NCBI RefSeq assembly: GCF_030285785.1
Contig: NZ_CP127247.1
Span: 2,441,501 to 2,505,500 of the forward strand
Reading direction: 5' to 3'
Source of the DNA: Parasedimentitalea psychrophila
GTDB lineage: Bacteria > Pseudomonadota > Alphaproteobacteria > Rhodobacterales > Rhodobacteraceae
DNA length: 64,000 bases
Shown here: positions 57,578 through 64,000 of the stretch, one piece after another
Layout of the letters: each line of letters begins with the position of its first letter
Position numbering within the stretch: position 1 is the stretch's first letter
The notes under the pieces: generated by a model
Seen by the model: the letters and a program-made list of their open reading frames with translations, nothing else
Told to the model about the DNA's origin: nothing
Databases searched by the model: none
Position numbers and translations under genes: made by a program

Positions 57578-58510
57578 CTATTCCGGGGTAGACCCGGATT
57601 TCCCAAAGCGGCGAAATTGGCTGCGAAACGGGTATAAAAGGGTGGCCACCAAACGGTGGTCGCCCATTTTTTTTGTTTCCATATCGCCCAGACCAAAGCT
57701 CAGCTGCTCTTTGCGCCGGATCACAAACAACGTCCCAAACATCCAGTCCCACAGGGCCAGAGTTTGACCATAGTTCTTGTTGTAATGCGCCGACTGGTCA
57801 CTGTGGTGAATCTGGTGCTGGGCCGGCGATATGATGATCCGCTCTAACAGGGGTCCAAAGCTGATCCAGATGTGAGAGTGGTGAAAGTTCGCCATCGCAA
57901 TATTGGCCAGGACGATAAAGGCATTGACCCCAGCGATTTGCGCAATTGCGGTCTCTGGCGCCAGCGGACCAATCAGCAGGCCCTGAGCGACCCCGATCAG
58001 AACGGAGTGGAGGGGCACGGTGATGAGATAGCCAAGTGGATGTTGTCTGTAGGCGGTGAACGGCGACATCACCTGGGCGCTGTGGTGAACCGCATGCAGC
58101 GACCACAGAACCCGCTGACTGTGGTGGATGCGGTGAATCCAATAGGCTGCGCAATCGGACACGATCCACAGTATCAGGGCCAATACGATGGGACTGGGAG
58201 GGTTCGAGCCGAGCAGGCCATCGGAAAAGATCTGCGAGCTGCCATAGGCTGAGACCGTGAGCAGGGAGATCCGGCCAAAGAACCCGCTGAAGGCGGCCAG
58301 CCGGCCAATCGCAAAGAGTTTCAGATCAAGCCAGTGAGACTCATGCGTATAGATCTCTTTTGGCAGCAACCATGTCCAGAAGCCGTTTGTCTGCCTGCGC
58401 AAGCGGTAGATGATCCAGGCGGCCAGTATTGACAGGAGCAGAAATTCCGGGGCCACGGCAACCGATGCGCCAAAGAAATTTATGTAGAGGTCTGAAAGCG
58501 TTTCAATCAT
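57578..58510 (-). CDS. Sterol desaturase/fatty acid hydroxylase-family membrane protein
   Basis: A 310-residue integral membrane di-iron protein. Histidine boxes are HRIHHS and HAVHHS (about 133-148) and HQIHHS (about 237-242), typical of the fatty-acid hydroxylase superfamily, with about four to five membrane helices. It oxidises a lipid substrate not identifiable here. ATG 58510 is used; the frame extends only to a TTG at 58528. Confidence 0.92.
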   Translation of the reverse strand: MIETLSDLYINFFGASVAVAPEFLLLSILAAWIIYRLRRQTNGFWTWLLPKEIYTHESHWLDLKLFAIGRLAAFSGFFGRISLLTVSAYGSSQIFSDGLLGSNPPSPIVLALILWIVSDCAAYWIHRIHHSQRVLWSLHAVHHSAQVMSPFTAYRQHPLGYLITVPLHSVLIGVAQGLLIGPLAPETAIAQIAGVNAFIVLANIAMANFHHSHIWISFGPLLERIIISPAQHQIHHSDQSAHYNKNYGQTLALWDWMFGTLFVIRRKEQLSFGLGDMETKKMGDHRLVATLLYPFRSQFRRFGKSGSTPE

Positions 58511-58645
58511 TAGATGCCGTTCTGACAAGCGCTGAAAATGGGACGACTATTCACTGGAAAAATCAGTCAGTGGTGTGGAGCATTCTGGCGCATTCTTCGG
58601 CCAGACCCAATAGGCCCAGACCCTGTAAGCCCTGCGCCGGATGCC

Positions 58646-58870
58646 TCAGGCAATAATATCCGGCATCAGCCGGTCCTCGATCATGGCGATGATATCCTTG
58701 AGCCACAGCTTTTGCTTTTTCAGGCGGCGGATGGTCAGCTGATCACCGGTGCCCTTGTCCTGCAAGGCATGTATTGCCTCGTCCAGATCGCGGTGCTGGC
58801 GGCGGAACACTTCGAGTTCAACCTTCAGCACGTCATCAGTTTTCATGGAAATATCGGTGGGGGCGTTCAT
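58646..58870 (-). CDS. DUF465 (YdcH-type) protein
   Basis: A 74-residue helical protein with the DUF465 pattern: a helix with FRRQHRDLDEAI and the conserved LKKQKLWLKDIIAMI. Widespread in proteobacteria, function unknown, probably a coiled-coil dimer in the cytoplasm. The start lacks a strong ribosome-binding site. Confidence 0.88.
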   Translation of the reverse strand: MNAPTDISMKTDDVLKVELEVFRRQHRDLDEAIHALQDKGTGDQLTIRRLKKQKLWLKDIIAMIEDRLMPDIIA

Positions 58871-58952
58871 TGGCGACTCGACTGAAGTGGAAAAGACCTT
58901 GGCGCAGGATAGGCGTTTACGATGTTTTCGCCTAGACCCTGTAGGTCTTGCT

Positions 58953-58982
58953 CTTGTTAAAATGATAGTTTCTTCCCATATT
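58953..58982 (+). promoter_or_regulatory. Candidate RpoH (heat-shock) promoter
   Basis: CTTGTTA (58953-58959) and CCCATATT (58975-58982), close to the sigma-32 pattern CTTGAAA / CCCATNT with compatible spacing, 65 nt before hsp20. Confidence 0.45.
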
Positions 58983-59047
58983 CACTGCGCAGGCTGCCAC
59001 CTTGGGGTCTGCTCTCACCGTCGCTTACGCTTTGAAGGACGAAATAC

Positions 59048-59464
59048 GTGTCAAAACTCACTCTGGGCTCTTACCCACATATGCTGGGATTCGAGCAACT
59101 GGAACGCCTGCTCGAACGCTCGGCCAAGTCGGGCAACGAGGGCTATCCGCCTTATAACATCGAACAAACATCCGATTTTTCTTATCGCATTACCCTGGCC
59201 GTGGCCGGGTTTGCCGAGGGTGATCTGGCCATCACCATCGAGGACCGCCAATTGGTGATCCGTGGCCGCCAGGGCGAAGACAGCGAAGAACGGGTGTTTT
59301 TGCACCGGGGAATTGCGGCGCGGCAATTCCAGCGCATGTTTGTGCTGGCCGATGGTGTCGAAGTTGGCGATGCCATCATAGAGAACGGCCTGCTGCATGT
59401 GGACCTGACCCGCTCACGTCCGGAAACCGTGGTGCAGACCATCAACATCAGAAAGAGCGAATGA
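59048..59464 (+). CDS. Small heat-shock protein (Hsp20/alpha-crystallin)
   Basis: A 138-residue holdase with an alpha-crystallin domain (about 36-130): SYRITLAVAGFAEGDLAI, RQLVIRG, and IENGLLHVDLTR in place of the usual NGVLTVTVPK region. GTG start with AGGA about 8 nt upstream. Protects unfolding proteins in the cytoplasm. A candidate RpoH promoter lies upstream. Overlaps the DUF1150 gene by 4 nt (ATGA), a pairing seen in many alphaproteobacteria. Confidence 0.95.
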   Translation: MSKLTLGSYPHMLGFEQLERLLERSAKSGNEGYPPYNIEQTSDFSYRITLAVAGFAEGDLAITIEDRQLVIRGRQGEDSEERVFLHRGIAARQFQRMFVLADGVEVGDAIIENGLLHVDLTRSRPETVVQTINIRKSE

Positions 59465-59688
59465 TGCAGCGAACACGTGAACACAGCGAGTCTCAATCGC
59501 GCGCAGCCTATGTGAAAACCGTCGATGTCGCCGATCTGCCCGAAGAGATGCAGAAGGGTGGCAAGGGGCGCAGCCATCTTTATGCGTTGCACGACGCCGA
59601 GGGCAAGCAACTGGCCGTGGTTGCCGAGCGCCACATGGCCTTTGTGCTGGCGCGTCAGAACGATTATGTGCCGGTTCCGGTCCACTGA
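59461..59688 (+). CDS. DUF1150 protein
   Basis: A 75-residue small protein matching DUF1150: TVDVADLPEEMQKG and YALHDAEGKQLAVVAERHMA, ending in VPVPVH. Function unknown. Translational coupling with hsp20 suggests a stress-related role. Confidence 0.9.
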   Translation: MMQRTREHSESQSRAAYVKTVDVADLPEEMQKGGKGRSHLYALHDAEGKQLAVVAERHMAFVLARQNDYVPVPVH

Positions 59689-59729
59689 TCCAATTGGTTC
59701 GGCTGGATTTCCCCTGTTCGCGGCTGTCC

Positions 59730-60350
59730 CTAGCGACCCAGTGCCCGGCGGTGCAAGGCAAAGTCGCGGGCATAGAACCGGCGAATGAGCCAGGCGGTCA
59801 TGGCTGAGGTGGAGATTTCGGCGGCGCCCCGTTTTGAGGTGTTTCGGCGGCTGTTCGGATCGTATTGAAGCTGTTCTCCAAGCCGCGCCGACAGGCCCGA
59901 GATGGTGTGCTCCAGACCATTCTCCAAGGCGGTAATCTGCGCCCCGGGCAAGATGAACTGGCGCTGCGGGCGGATGTGGTTGTCCAGCACAAAGCGGTTC
60001 CTGTAATAGGCGCGAAACATCCGGGTGACCCAGGCGTTGAACTCCATCTGCGGCCCGGATCCATGTTCCATACGCCAGCGATATTCGCTCTGCAGCCGGG
60101 ATATGGGATCGCGAAGAATGGTAAACACCGCATCGAAACTGTTTGGATTGATCATTTGTGTCAGCAGGGTGGCGTGAAAATGCTGAAAGGAGCATTTCAG
60201 ATGGCGCAGGATTGTATCGGCGCGGCCACCACCATCCTGAAAGGTAACCTGCCAGCCGTTGGACAGGAATATGTGATCAACAGTTGTCCCCGCAGATTTG
60301 GGGATATGAACGAACAGAACAGCCTTGCCGTTCTTTTTGTAAATGGGCAT
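59730..60350 (-). CDS. Sulfotransferase-family protein 1
   Basis: A 206-residue protein with the 5'-phosphosulfate-binding loop VHIPKSAGTT (14-23) and the 3'-phosphate-binding region FTILRDPISRLQSEYRW (about 76-92). It would transfer sulfate from PAPS to a hydroxyl or amino group of a glycan or small molecule. No signal peptide or membrane segment is present. Near a PAPS-synthesis gene and a second sulfotransferase. Confidence 0.88.
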   Translation of the reverse strand: MPIYKKNGKAVLFVHIPKSAGTTVDHIFLSNGWQVTFQDGGGRADTILRHLKCSFQHFHATLLTQMINPNSFDAVFTILRDPISRLQSEYRWRMEHGSGPQMEFNAWVTRMFRAYYRNRFVLDNHIRPQRQFILPGAQITALENGLEHTISGLSARLGEQLQYDPNSRRNTSKRGAAEISTSAMTAWLIRRFYARDFALHRRALGR

Positions 60351-60828
60351 TCACAGTCCTCTACCTGAGGTCAGGGGAGCTGTTTCCTATCGTAATGTAT
60401 TTTCGATCCTCCGCCAAGATTTCCCAATTGCGTTTTAACGCTGGGAGATGGCGAATGTTGCAGCCGCCCGCCCTCATCCCTGCGATGTTTCGATAACGAG
60501 GGACATCGCAGGGCGCCGCTGATTTCAGCGCCGAGGTGGTGGAAAACAGCGGCAGACCCCAGCTGTCAGCTCGCGATTTCGGCGTCTTCCTTTGCCGCTG
60601 CAAAGGGAACATTATGCATTGGCCCGAACAGCACCCCGCGCTTATTTGTGATGTCCTGCCGTGCTGCAGTTCAAAGGGGTATTTCCGGTGCTGTTGTCTC
60701 AATCCCAGGGTGGCCACAGGGCCCGGGTTGGCTCTCTGTGGCGGCCCATTGACCAAGGCGGTTTATCTGATAGTAATCTGAAAAAATTGACTTAATTCTT
60801 CCATTGCCGATAAAGAGGGCTTGCGCCG
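60351..60828. other. Intergenic between the two sulfotransferase genes
   Basis: Holds both promoters, transcribed away from each other. A hairpin TGCGATGT / ACATCGCA lies at 60479-60508. Frames inside lack coding character. Confidence 0.4.
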
Positions 60829-61497
60829 ATGCCGATTTCCCTGAGCAAAAACTTTTTGTTTGTGCATATCCCAAAAACTGCCGGCAGCACTGTACACGCA
60901 GCTTTGCGACCCTATTGTGTGAGCCGCAACAGAACCTTGCTGCGGCGTGCGGTTTCGTGGCTTCCGGTGAAAGAGAACCCCGAGAAAGCCTATATTCGTG
61001 GACATTCCACATCGGCGGTATTCAAATCCAAACTGGATCCTGCGCTGTTTCAGAGGCTTCACAAATTTGCCATCGTGCGCAATCCCTATGATCATGCGGT
61101 GTCCAGCTATGTGTTCACGCAGTCCAATACTCATGGCCGTCGCCATAGGGACGCACAGAGTTGGAGCTTTTCGGATTTCCTGTCTTATCTGGAGAAAAAA
61201 GACAGAATATTGCCGCGCAATCAAACCACATGGCTGGTGAACCGCGCGGGCGATTTGCAGGTTGACCGTCTTCTTTTTCAAGAAGAGCTGGACAATGGAT
61301 TTGCGCAGCTTTGCGGATTTCTAAATATTCCACATGAGGGAGCGCTGCCTCGGGTCAATGCGACGAAACGTAAGGATTACCGGACCTATTATTCGGCGGA
61401 TTCAAAGCGGCGCGTCGAGGCTCTTTATGCGCGTGATTTTGATTTGTTTGGCTATGATTTCGAGGTTGGAAAACCAGTTCGAAACCCCTTGGCCTGA
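60829..61497 (+). CDS. Sulfotransferase-family protein 2
   Basis: A 222-residue sulfotransferase with the PAPS loop FVHIPKTAGSTVHAAL (11-26) and FAIVRNPYDHAVSSY (about 79-93). Only moderately similar to the other one, so they are not a recent duplication. The acceptor is unknown. It converges on the PAPS-synthesis gene, which is transcribed in the opposite direction. Confidence 0.88.
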   Translation: MPISLSKNFLFVHIPKTAGSTVHAALRPYCVSRNRTLLRRAVSWLPVKENPEKAYIRGHSTSAVFKSKLDPALFQRLHKFAIVRNPYDHAVSSYVFTQSNTHGRRHRDAQSWSFSDFLSYLEKKDRILPRNQTTWLVNRAGDLQVDRLLFQEELDNGFAQLCGFLNIPHEGALPRVNATKRKDYRTYYSADSKRRVEALYARDFDLFGYDFEVGKPVRNPLA

Positions 61498-61555
61498 GGC
61501 GTGCAGCCGCTGCCGGGCAAATCCGCCGGGGCTGGCGCAAACATAGGTCTTTAAA

Positions 61556-61590
61556 CGATAACGGCCCACCTGTTGGGCGGGCCGTTGTAG
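61556..61590 (-). terminator. Terminator hairpin between converging sulfur genes
   Basis: AACGGCCC / GGGCCGTT outer stem with an inner stem, followed on the minus strand by a short T-run. Serves the PAPS-synthesis gene and possibly both. Confidence 0.75.
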
Positions 61591-61610
61591 GGGCAGATCG
61601 CAGGCGTAAA

Positions 61611-63326
61611 TCAGCCTGAGATCAGACCCATGCTTTCCAGTTTCAGCAGCACCTGATGGGCGCAGTTGTCGACCTCGACGTTTTCGGTTTCCACCGACAG
61701 CTCCGGCTTGGTCGGCATCTCATAGGGATCGGAAATACCGGTGAACTCTTTGATCTTGCCAGCGCGCGCCAGCGCATACAGTCCCTTGCGGTCGCGACGT
61801 TCGCATTCTTCCAATGTGGTGGCCACATGCACTTCGACAAAGGCACCAAAGGCTTCGATGTCTTCGCGAACCAGACGCCGGGTGGTGGTATAAGGCGCGA
61901 TTGGTGCGCAGATGGCGATGCCGCCGTTCTTGGTGATCTCGGAGGCAACATAGCCGATGCGGCGGATGTTCAGGTCACGGTGCTCTTTGCTGAACCCGAG
62001 TTCCGAGGACAGGTTTTTACGCACCACGTCGCCATCCAGCAGCGTCACCGGGCGACCGCCCATTTCCATCAGCTTGACCATCAGCGCGTTGGCGATGGTG
62101 GACTTGCCAGAGCCGGACAGGCCGGTGAAGAACACGGTGAACCCCTGCTTGGAGCGGGCGGGCTTGGTGCGGCGCAGCTCTGTGACCACCTCAGGGAACG
62201 AGAACCACTCGGGGATCTCAAGACCCTCAGCCAGACGGCGGCGCAGTTCGGTGCCCGAGATGTTCAGGATGGTGACGTTATCACGATCTTCGATGGTGTC
62301 GTTGGGCTCGTACTGGGCGCGTTCCTGCACATAGACCATATGTTTGAAATCAACCATTTCACAGCCGATTTCAGACTGGTTCTCGCGGTACATATCCTGG
62401 GCGTCATAGGCGCCATAGAAGTCGTCACCGGCTGAGTTCTTGCCGGGGCCGGCGTGGTCGCGGCCAACGATGAAGTGGGTGCAGCCGTGATTGGCGCGGA
62501 TCAACCCGTGCCAGACCGCCTCACGCGGGCCAGCCATCCGCATCGCCAGGTTCAGCAGGCTCATGCTGGTGGTGGCGGCCGGGTATTTGTCCAGCACCGC
62601 CTCGTAGCAGCGCACCCGGGTAAAGTGATCGACGTCACCGGGTTTGGTCATGCCGACAATCGGGTGGATCAGCAGGTTGGCCTGCGCCTCGCGGGCGGCG
62701 CGGAAGGTCAGCTCCTGGTGGGCGCGGTGCAGCGGATTGCGGGTCTGGAACGCCACGATCTTGCGCCAGCCCAGTTTGCGGAAATAGGCGCGCAGCTCGT
62801 TTGGGGTGTCGCGGCGGGCGCGGAAGTCATAGTGCACCGGCTGCTGGATGCCGATGACCGGGCCACCAAGGTAGATCTTGCCCGCCTGATTGTGCAGGTA
62901 GTTGACCGCCGGGTGGGCGTCGTCGTCAGCGCCAAACACCTTCTCGGCCTCATGCGCCTTGTTTGGCTGCCAGTTATCGGTGACGGTCATGGTCGCCAGA
63001 ATGACGCCTTCCTGATCGCGCAGGGCGATGTCTTCGCCATCTTTCAGCGATGCGGCGAAATCTTCGGAAACGTCCAGGGTGATCGGCATCGGCCAGAGCT
63101 GACCATCTGCCAGCCGCATATTGTCGACAACGCCGTTGTAATCGGCCTCGGACAGGAAGCCCTTCAGGGGGTTGAACCCACCATTCATCAGCAATTCCAG
63201 ATCGCAGATCTGGCGTGGAGACAGGTCGTGGCTTTTGAGGTTGCCCGCTTCGGACTTCAACTTCTGGGCCGAGTCGTAGGAAACATAAAGTTCTGGAATG
63301 GGGGCCAGATTACTATTCATTTTCAT
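61611..63326 (-). CDS. Bifunctional sulfate adenylyltransferase/APS kinase
   Basis: A 571-residue fusion that makes PAPS from sulfate in two ATP-dependent steps. The ATP sulfurylase part has QTRNPLHRAH (194-203) and GRDHAGPG (288-295). The C-terminal APS kinase has Walker A GLSGSGKST (402-410). This fused form (Sat-CysC) is typical of alphaproteobacteria. M1 and M3 are both possible starts. PAPS feeds cysteine synthesis and, here, probably the neighbouring sulfotransferases. Confidence 0.96.
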   Translation of the reverse strand: MKMNSNLAPIPELYVSYDSAQKLKSEAGNLKSHDLSPRQICDLELLMNGGFNPLKGFLSEADYNGVVDNMRLADGQLWPMPITLDVSEDFAASLKDGEDIALRDQEGVILATMTVTDNWQPNKAHEAEKVFGADDDAHPAVNYLHNQAGKIYLGGPVIGIQQPVHYDFRARRDTPNELRAYFRKLGWRKIVAFQTRNPLHRAHQELTFRAAREAQANLLIHPIVGMTKPGDVDHFTRVRCYEAVLDKYPAATTSMSLLNLAMRMAGPREAVWHGLIRANHGCTHFIVGRDHAGPGKNSAGDDFYGAYDAQDMYRENQSEIGCEMVDFKHMVYVQERAQYEPNDTIEDRDNVTILNISGTELRRRLAEGLEIPEWFSFPEVVTELRRTKPARSKQGFTVFFTGLSGSGKSTIANALMVKLMEMGGRPVTLLDGDVVRKNLSSELGFSKEHRDLNIRRIGYVASEITKNGGIAICAPIAPYTTTRRLVREDIEAFGAFVEVHVATTLEECERRDRKGLYALARAGKIKEFTGISDPYEMPTKPELSVETENVEVDNCAHQVLLKLESMGLISG

Positions 63327-63521
63327 GTGAAATCTCTCATCACTTGCACAGGGGGTTGTCCTGGATTTGGCTTGATCGCGGTGGTTTTCTGGGGCGAAAT
63401 ACCCCGGAGAGGTGACTAAAGTCTAGCGTATGGGCGGAATAAGGATGGAATGTGCCGAATTGGTGTCAGACGGGAATGTTTCCGGCCTGATCTCAGTTGC
63501 TAAGGAAAACATCCGTGTCTT

Positions 63522-64000
63522 TTACACCTGTTCAGACAGAATTGTAACCGTGTCCACTGGCTCTGGCGGCGCCGATAGCAGCATGACCAGAGCCGAGGCC
63601 TGTTGCACCGGCAGCGCGTTGAGCGGTTGCTCGACTCCGCGCAGCTCGAAGGTGTGGAATTTTGCCGTCGCAGCCATGAGGCCCGCGGTCTGCACCACCT
63701 GTTCGGATATCAGCAGTTCGACGCCAAGATCCTTGGTCTTGGCCTCAAGGCGGCTGGCGGTGTTGACGGTGGCACCAATGAGGGTGCGTGGCGCATTGCT
63801 GGTGGTGCCGATTTCACCCAGCACAACGGTGCCAGTGTGCAGGCCCATGCCGATCCGCACCGGCTCATCCCCCTCTGAGGCCAGTAGCCTGTTGAAACGG
63901 GCCAGCGCGACGCCGATGTCGCTGACGGCTTCTATGGCGGCCCTGGATGAGGCGGCGGAGCTGTCCATCTCGAACAGGGCCAGCAGCCCGTCGCCCATGT
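63522..64000 (-). CDS. Class III adenylate/guanylate cyclase, partial
   Basis: The gene runs off the right edge; only the C-terminal ~160 residues are visible. The cyclase domain shows KMGDGLLALFE-type sequence (GDGLLALFEMD), IGMGLHTGTVVLGEIG and TLIGATVNTASRLE, the signature of bacterial class III cyclases. The visible part ends in a short non-catalytic tail. Substrate choice (ATP or GTP) and upstream sensor domains lie outside the window. Confidence 0.9.
   Translation of the reverse strand, partial: MGDGLLALFEMDSSAASSRAAIEAVSDIGVALARFNRLLASEGDEPVRIGMGLHTGTVVLGEIGTTSNAPRTLIGATVNTASRLEAKTKDLGVELLISEQVVQTAGLMAATAKFHTFELRGVEQPLNALPVQQASALVMLLSAPPEPVDTVTILSEQV

Noticed and set aside
60536-60781. 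81-codon + strand frame between the sulfotransferase genes
   Set aside because: No ribosome-binding site and no coding character; the stretch more likely holds the promoter of the downstream gene.

Overview
The window reads as chromosomal DNA of a marine roseobacter-type alphaproteobacterium (Rhodobacterales). This rests on gene content and order: an F1 ATP synthase operon of order atpHAGDC without F0 genes, a fused sulfate adenylyltransferase/APS kinase, a CIRCE-controlled groESL, a secreted Hint-domain protein, an hsp20-DUF1150 pair, and several DUF families common in that group (DUF2125, DUF2161, DUF1254, DUF465). The species cannot be named from the sequence. Most of the window is GC-rich. 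The first 4.6 kb and the stretch around 10.1-10.7 kb look visibly more AT-rich.

Layout. 0-4.6 kb is an accessory-looking region. It holds a truncated membrane protein, a winged-helix regulator, cspA, and a string of very small genes (31-90 codons) nearly all on the + strand. Several of these encode zinc-finger or membrane mini-proteins. They are interspersed with four copies of a hairpin repeat and many copies of a Shine-Dalgarno-containing motif. 4.8-14.9 kb carries a chemoreceptor, an AraC regulator with a DUF1254 exported protein, a nucleotide-sugar epimerase-like enzyme, an LpxR-like outer-membrane protein and a Hint protein, separated by decayed intergenic DNA. 15-25 kb holds rpsD, a PA14-like secreted protein, an Lrp regulator divergent from a class-V aminotransferase, a large alanine-rich protein with a peptidoglycan-binding-like N-terminus, and a hisC-tyrA-extensin operon. 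25-34 kb has a TolQ/MotA-like plus MotB/OmpA-like pair with a very long coiled coil, an M23 peptidase coupled to clpA, gloB and a methyltransferase.

34.3-39.2 kb is the atpHAGDC operon, followed by an H-type lectin gene and a LysM-helical protein gene. 40.8-49.6 kb holds prsA, an isomerase/hydrolase pair, and minus-strand genes including a translationally coupled ribF-ycgN-threonine aldolase series, a MaoC hydratase, a HAD phosphatase and a family II pyrophosphatase. 50.5-52.6 kb is groESL. 53-59.7 kb has a DMT exporter, a lipase-like hydrolase, purEK, a sterol-desaturase-family membrane protein, and hsp20-DUF1150. 59.7-63.3 kb combines two PAPS-dependent sulfotransferase genes with the enzyme that makes PAPS. 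The right edge cuts a class III nucleotide cyclase gene.

Most of the window is housekeeping. The parts least explained by known families are the mini-gene/hairpin-repeat region (0.8-4.2 kb), the coiled-coil motor-like pair (25.3-28.9 kb), the two cell-wall-domain plus hydrophobic-helix proteins (18.8 and 39.9 kb), the hairpin-dense spacer at 23.3-23.65 kb, and the small PAPS/sulfotransferase neighbourhood. No tRNA, rRNA, CRISPR array, intact insertion sequence or integrase gene was seen. All functional calls come from reading motifs without database searches.
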